64,000 nucleotides of DNA from NCBI RefSeq assembly GCF_031455195.1, contig NZ_JAVDSH010000005.1, forward strand, positions 124,001-188,000, in the 5' to 3' direction. The notes beneath the pieces were generated by a model. The model was not told the origin of the DNA and searched no databases. It worked only from the letters and a program-made list of their open reading frames with translations. Origin of the DNA: Arthrobacter nitroguajacolicus_D (GTDB taxonomy: Bacteria; Actinomycetota; Actinomycetes; Actinomycetales; Micrococcaceae). Of the stretch, positions 61,382-64,000 are shown one piece after another; the first letter of the stretch is position 1, and every line of letters begins with the position of its first letter. The position numbers and the translations under genes were made by a program.

Positions 61382-61404
61382 GTAGTCCCTATGTTCGGCC
61401 GGCC

Positions 61405-61465
61405 GGCCGGCATCCTCCGCATGCTGCTCCTTCGTCGCTTTGACGCACGCTTCCGGATGCCGGCC
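61405..61465. terminator. Long-loop hairpin between convergent genes
   Basis: GGCCGGCATCC (61405-61415) pairs perfectly with 61455-61465; the 39-nt loop contains no gene. It lies between the DMP19-like gene and a small minus-strand gene, so it may end one or both. Confidence 0.5.
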
Positions 61466-61510
61466 GCCCAGCCACCGTTTTACCTAAGGTGTGGATCCGA
61501 TGGACTGGGT

Positions 61511-61711
61511 TTAGGTAGTTTTCGTGCGGCGCAGCTGGAGGAATCCCCAGATGATTGTCGCTTGCCAGAAGGCGAGTACGCCCATCCAGATCCAGTCGAG
61601 GCCACCTTCCGTGGCGTTGATGACCATGGCGACGAAGCCCAGGGCCCAAGCGACTTCCTGCATGACAAGGAACGCCGGGCTGGGCGGATTCTTGGTGCCG
61701 TTGCGTGCCAT
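61511..61711 (-). CDS. Small two-helix membrane protein
   Basis: A 66-aa protein starting MARNGTKNPPSPAFLVMQEVAW with two hydrophobic helices and a basic C-terminus (LRRTKTT). ATG at 61711 follows GGGAGGG, while the longer frame upstream looks non-coding. Unknown function. Confidence 0.7.
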   Translation of the reverse strand: MARNGTKNPPSPAFLVMQEVAWALGFVAMVINATEGGLDWIWMGVLAFWQATIIWGFLQLRRTKTT

Positions 61712-61832
61712 ATTCCCTCCCCAATGAGTAGCCTGCAGTCTAACGGACCCCGAATTCGCTGGAACGATGCGGGACCTGGGGGTAAGCTCCCGCGGTCTCG
61801 CACGATTCCCGCGATCTCGACGTCCCAAGAAC

Positions 61833-62375
61833 TCAGTAACCGGAGGCCGCAGCGCCCTTGACCATCTCACCCGTAGGGCTGACCAGGTACCAGACACTGC
61901 CCACGCCTTGGCCGGTCACGTCCCCAGGAGCCTTGTCTTTGGCGTAGTAGTAGAGCGGCATGCCGTTGAGGGTCACGTGCTTCTTGCCGTCCGGGGACGT
62001 AATGGTTCCCACGGTTCCGGTGACGCCTTCAACGGTGGGAGCGTCCGACGTCGTGGTGAAAATCGGCCACGCAGTCAGGCAAGCGTCGACGCAGGCGCTC
62101 TTGCCTGAGTCCTTGACGTCCTTGGTGAAGAAGTAGAGGCTCATGCCTTTGCTGTCCACCACGATCTGGCCGGCACTGGACGAGGCGACCTTCATCTCCG
62201 CAGCGGCCATGGCTGAGGCGGACGCTGAGCTCGGCGAAGCAGCAGCGGACGTGGGCGCCGCGGACGAAGCAGGCGGGGGAGCGGACGACGTGGTGGTTCC
62301 CGGGCTTCCCCCACATCCCGCCAGCGCAGCGCTCAATACCAACGCTCCGATTCCAAGGCTGAGTCGTGTAGTCAT
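61833..62375 (-). CDS. COG4315-type secreted-repeat lipoprotein
   Basis: A 180-aa lipoprotein (lipobox SAALAGC) with a Ser/Ala/Pro-rich linker of about 45 residues and two ~45-residue beta repeats, one in SKGMSLYFFTKDVKDSGKSACVDACLTAWP and one in LNGMPLYYYAKDKAPGDVTGQGVGSVWYLV (both cited in part). The family is exported and redox- or haem-linked in some bacteria, but its function is unknown. A TGAACC-N16-CGTC promoter on its strand matches that of the divergent sigma-factor operon. Confidence 0.85.
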   Translation of the reverse strand: MTTRLSLGIGALVLSAALAGCGGSPGTTTSSAPPPASSAAPTSAAASPSSASASAMAAAEMKVASSSAGQIVVDSKGMSLYFFTKDVKDSGKSACVDACLTAWPIFTTTSDAPTVEGVTGTVGTITSPDGKKHVTLNGMPLYYYAKDKAPGDVTGQGVGSVWYLVSPTGEMVKGAAASGY

Positions 62376-62423
62376 CTCTAGCTCCTTTGCTTGGCCGGCC
62401 GGGATGAGTCGGCGCTAACCCCT

Positions 62424-62451
62424 ACGACGCAGATGGGGGAAGAATGGTTCA
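62424..62451 (-). promoter_or_regulatory. ECF-type promoter of lipoprotein gene
   Basis: On the minus strand, TGAACC (complement of 62446-62451), a 16-nt spacer and CGTC (complement of 62426-62429). Matches the sigma-operon promoter in motif and spacing. Confidence 0.75.
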
Positions 62452-62463
62452 CAGGACTGAACC
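62446..62463. repeat. Back-to-back ECF -35 elements forming a palindrome
   Basis: GGTTCA-N6-TGAACC; the two halves are the -35 elements of the divergent lipoprotein and sigma-factor promoters, only 6 bp apart. Confidence 0.85.
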
Positions 62464-62485
62464 TTTTCTGCACAGCAGGCGTCTT
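62458..62485 (+). promoter_or_regulatory. ECF-type promoter of sigma/anti-sigma operon
   Basis: TGAACC (62458-62463), 16-nt spacer, CGTCTT (62480-62485). Resembles the TGAACC-N16-CGTgtc motif reported for M. tuberculosis SigL and would allow autoregulation. Confidence 0.75.
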
Positions 62486-62511
62486 ATGGGCGAAGGGGCA
62501 ACGGGAAAGGG

Positions 62512-63015
62512 GTGGAGATGCCGCTGGATGAGGACGTGGTGGCTGCCATCTACCGTGACCACGGCACGGCCCTGAAGCGCTTTGTGCTCAGCTGCACCCC
62601 GGACGCCCATCAAGCAGACGATGTAGTGCAGGAGACCATCCTGAAGGTGTGGCAGCACGCGCCGCAAATCACGGGCAGCCTCCGCAGCTATCTCTTCCGC
62701 ACGGCCCGCAACGTCATCATCGACAATTATCGGAAGGCGCAGCGGCGACCTGCCGAAACCGGTGAGCATGATCTCCCGGACCATGCGGCCACAGAACGCG
62801 TGGATGAGTTGCTGAACCGGGTCCTGATGGAGGAGGCCCTGCTCCGGCTCAGCCATGAACACCGCGAGGTCCTGGTGGCACTGCACTACCAGCGGTTCAC
62901 CGTCAGCGAGGCAGCGCTGCAGCTGAACATCCCGGCGGGAACCGTGAAGTCCCGGGCTTTCTACGCTGTGAAAGCCCTCCGAACAATCCTTGACGAAATG
63001 GGGGTGGAACGATGA
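62512..63015 (+). CDS. ECF sigma factor (SigL/SigK-like)
   Basis: A 167-aa extracytoplasmic-function sigma factor with only regions 2 and 4. Region 2 includes DDVVQETILKVWQHAP and SYLFRTARNVIIDNYRK; region 4 is LSHEHREVLVALHYQRFTVSEAALQLNIPAGTVKSRAFYA (partly cited). It directs RNA polymerase to special promoters, in all likelihood its own and the divergent lipoprotein's. The gene overlaps the anti-sigma gene by 4 bp (ATGA). Start GTG 62512 or ATG 62518. Confidence 0.92.
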   Translation: MEMPLDEDVVAAIYRDHGTALKRFVLSCTPDAHQADDVVQETILKVWQHAPQITGSLRSYLFRTARNVIIDNYRKAQRRPAETGEHDLPDHAATERVDELLNRVLMEEALLRLSHEHREVLVALHYQRFTVSEAALQLNIPAGTVKSRAFYAVKALRTILDEMGVER

Positions 63016-63686
63016 ATGGCAACTCCGTCCACCAATTGCTGGGCGCCTACCTTTTGGGCGGGCTCGACCCCGAGGAGGAGGCGGCCTTCCGGGACCACCT
63101 GGCCAATTGCGCGGACTGCCGTCGCGAGCTGGAGGAACTGGAAAGCCTCCCCGCATTGCTCGACGCCGTCCCGGCGGCCGACGCTATCGCCCTCACCGCA
63201 GCCGGGGGTGCCAGCGCCCTCGCGCCGCTGGAACCCCTGCCCGAGGTGCTTCCGGAGAAGGTCCTTGTTGATTTGTCCGTCCGCAGGCGGAAATCACGAC
63301 GGCGGTGGGCAGCTTTGGTGGGTGCAGTCGCCGCTGCTTGCCTGGCAGTCGGGTTCTTCGCCGGGCCGCTGTTGAACCAGGCACCGAAGCCTGATGCGAG
63401 CTACTCAGTCCAGTCGGACAGCGGATTGCAACTGACGGTGGGCATGGTGAAGAAGACCTGGGGCACCGAGCTTGAGGTGGAGGGCCGGAGCATGCCGCTT
63501 GAAGGCACCCTCTATTTGTGGGTGAAAGGCCGGGACGGTGCTGAGGAACGGACCTGCGGTTGGACAGCAACACCAAGCGGCCGGATCAAGATCACCGGTG
63601 CCACCCCGGTGCAGTTGGCGGGCATCGCCGGTGTTGAGTTACGCGACGACGCCGAGAAGACGGTCGCATCAATTTCGGTGCCGTAA
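63012..63686 (+). CDS. Zinc-finger anti-sigma factor (RskA/RslA-like)
   Basis: A 224-aa membrane anti-sigma factor. An N-terminal ZAS motif (HLANCADC, His-x3-Cys-x2-Cys) binds zinc and probably senses thiol or envelope stress. One transmembrane helix at ~105-125 (RRWAALVGAVAAACLAVGFFAG) is followed by an extracytoplasmic RskA-like domain of about 95 residues. It holds the sigma factor inactive until modified or cleaved. It is cotranscribed with that sigma factor. Confidence 0.92.
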   Translation: MNGNSVHQLLGAYLLGGLDPEEEAAFRDHLANCADCRRELEELESLPALLDAVPAADAIALTAAGGASALAPLEPLPEVLPEKVLVDLSVRRRKSRRRWAALVGAVAAACLAVGFFAGPLLNQAPKPDASYSVQSDSGLQLTVGMVKKTWGTELEVEGRSMPLEGTLYLWVKGRDGAEERTCGWTATPSGRIKITGATPVQLAGIAGVELRDDAEKTVASISVP

Positions 63687-63689
63687 GGG

Positions 63690-64000
63690 TTAGTGCTCCG
63701 GGGCGCCCTGCGATCGGAGGTCTGCCACGAGGGCAGGATCCTCGCAGGCCCTGGCGAACGCCTCGATGCGTCGCTCGATTTCGCGGCCCAGCAGCCAGCC
63801 GCCGATCCGCTCTGCCACTGGCTTCAGCAACGCCGGGCGGCATGAAAAGGTGTACTTCCAGACTGCCCGGGTGCCGCCGTCGTCCGCTGTGAACCGCCAA
63901 CCGCCGCCGAAGTTCTCGAAGAACCAGGGCCCGGAGACCATGGTCATGCCCACGTTGCGGGGCGGCGTGTAGGAGACATATTCGCTGACCATTCTCAGGC
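63690..64000 (-). CDS. SRPBCC-family protein, N-terminus beyond window
   Basis: At least 103 codons of a helix-grip ligand-binding protein; the frame runs to the window edge with no stop. GWRFTADDGGTRAVWKYTFSCRP and the following long amphipathic helix (GREIERRIEAFARACEDP) resemble the polyketide-cyclase/START group. Family length is ~150 aa, so roughly a third is missing. It is convergent with the anti-sigma gene, 3 bp away. Confidence 0.75.
   Translation of the reverse strand, partial: LRMVSEYVSYTPPRNVGMTMVSGPWFFENFGGGWRFTADDGGTRAVWKYTFSCRPALLKPVAERIGGWLLGREIERRIEAFARACEDPALVADLRSQGAPEH

Overview
The window looks like chromosome from a high-GC Gram-positive actinobacterium of the Arthrobacter/Paenarthrobacter group. 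The evidence is GC-rich codon third positions, frequent GTG and TTG starts, an HspR-controlled dnaK operon, a copper amine oxidase whose active-site numbering sits two residues from the A. globiformis enzyme, and start codons only 6-7 nt after TANNNT hexamers. About 53 protein genes are supported. I see no tRNA, rRNA, insertion sequence, prophage or CRISPR array. Both edges cut genes: an arsenate reductase on the left and an SRPBCC protein on the right.

Layout. 1-2.6 kb: end of an arsenic-resistance operon (arsC, thioredoxin reductase, ArsO-like flavoprotein). 2.6-6.9 kb: pheA, a MepB-family gene, an aldehyde dehydrogenase, a LysE-type exporter and a TetR regulator. 7.0-10.9 kb: amine oxidase, a membrane protein and an APC permease, with a strong palindrome between the TetR and oxidase genes. 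11-20 kb: AhpD-like protein, zinc alcohol dehydrogenase, alanine-type aminotransferase, PhoD phosphatase, P-type ATPase and other metabolic genes. 20.0-20.3 kb: long G and C homopolymers that look like an assembly artefact around a terminator. 20.3-23.4 kb: a four-gene operon (PAP2 phosphatase, DedA, response regulator, histidine kinase) with a two-half-site regulator box upstream. 23.4-27 kb: oxidoreductase and divergent TetR regulator with two operator copies, then MpaB-like and DUF817 genes. 27-31.5 kb: dnaK-grpE-dnaJ-hspR with two HAIR operators. 31.5-38 kb: small membrane proteins, then a TetR / agmatine deiminase / amidase module. 38.3-55 kb: a carbohydrate locus with GH35 beta-galactosidase, YesL-like protein, sugar ABC transporter, hydroxyacid dehydrogenase, heparinase-II/III-like protein, DeoR/LacI hybrid regulator, DUF2264 protein and a large secreted GH30. 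55-61.4 kb: GntR-MFS pair, SWIM/SNF2 helicase and a very acidic DMP19-like protein. 61.5-64 kb: a lipoprotein divergent from an ECF sigma/anti-sigma pair, both preceded by matching TGAACC-N16-CGTC promoters.

How the genes work together. The 38-55 kb locus fits breakdown of a galactose-rich plant polymer, probably type II arabinogalactan: a secreted endo-acting GH30, import by the ABC transporter, and intracellular trimming by GH35. The 20-23 kb operon fits recycling of undecaprenyl carrier lipid under two-component control. The 62 kb locus fits a self-activating envelope-stress sigma circuit whose first target is the divergent lipoprotein. These three are the best candidates for follow-up.
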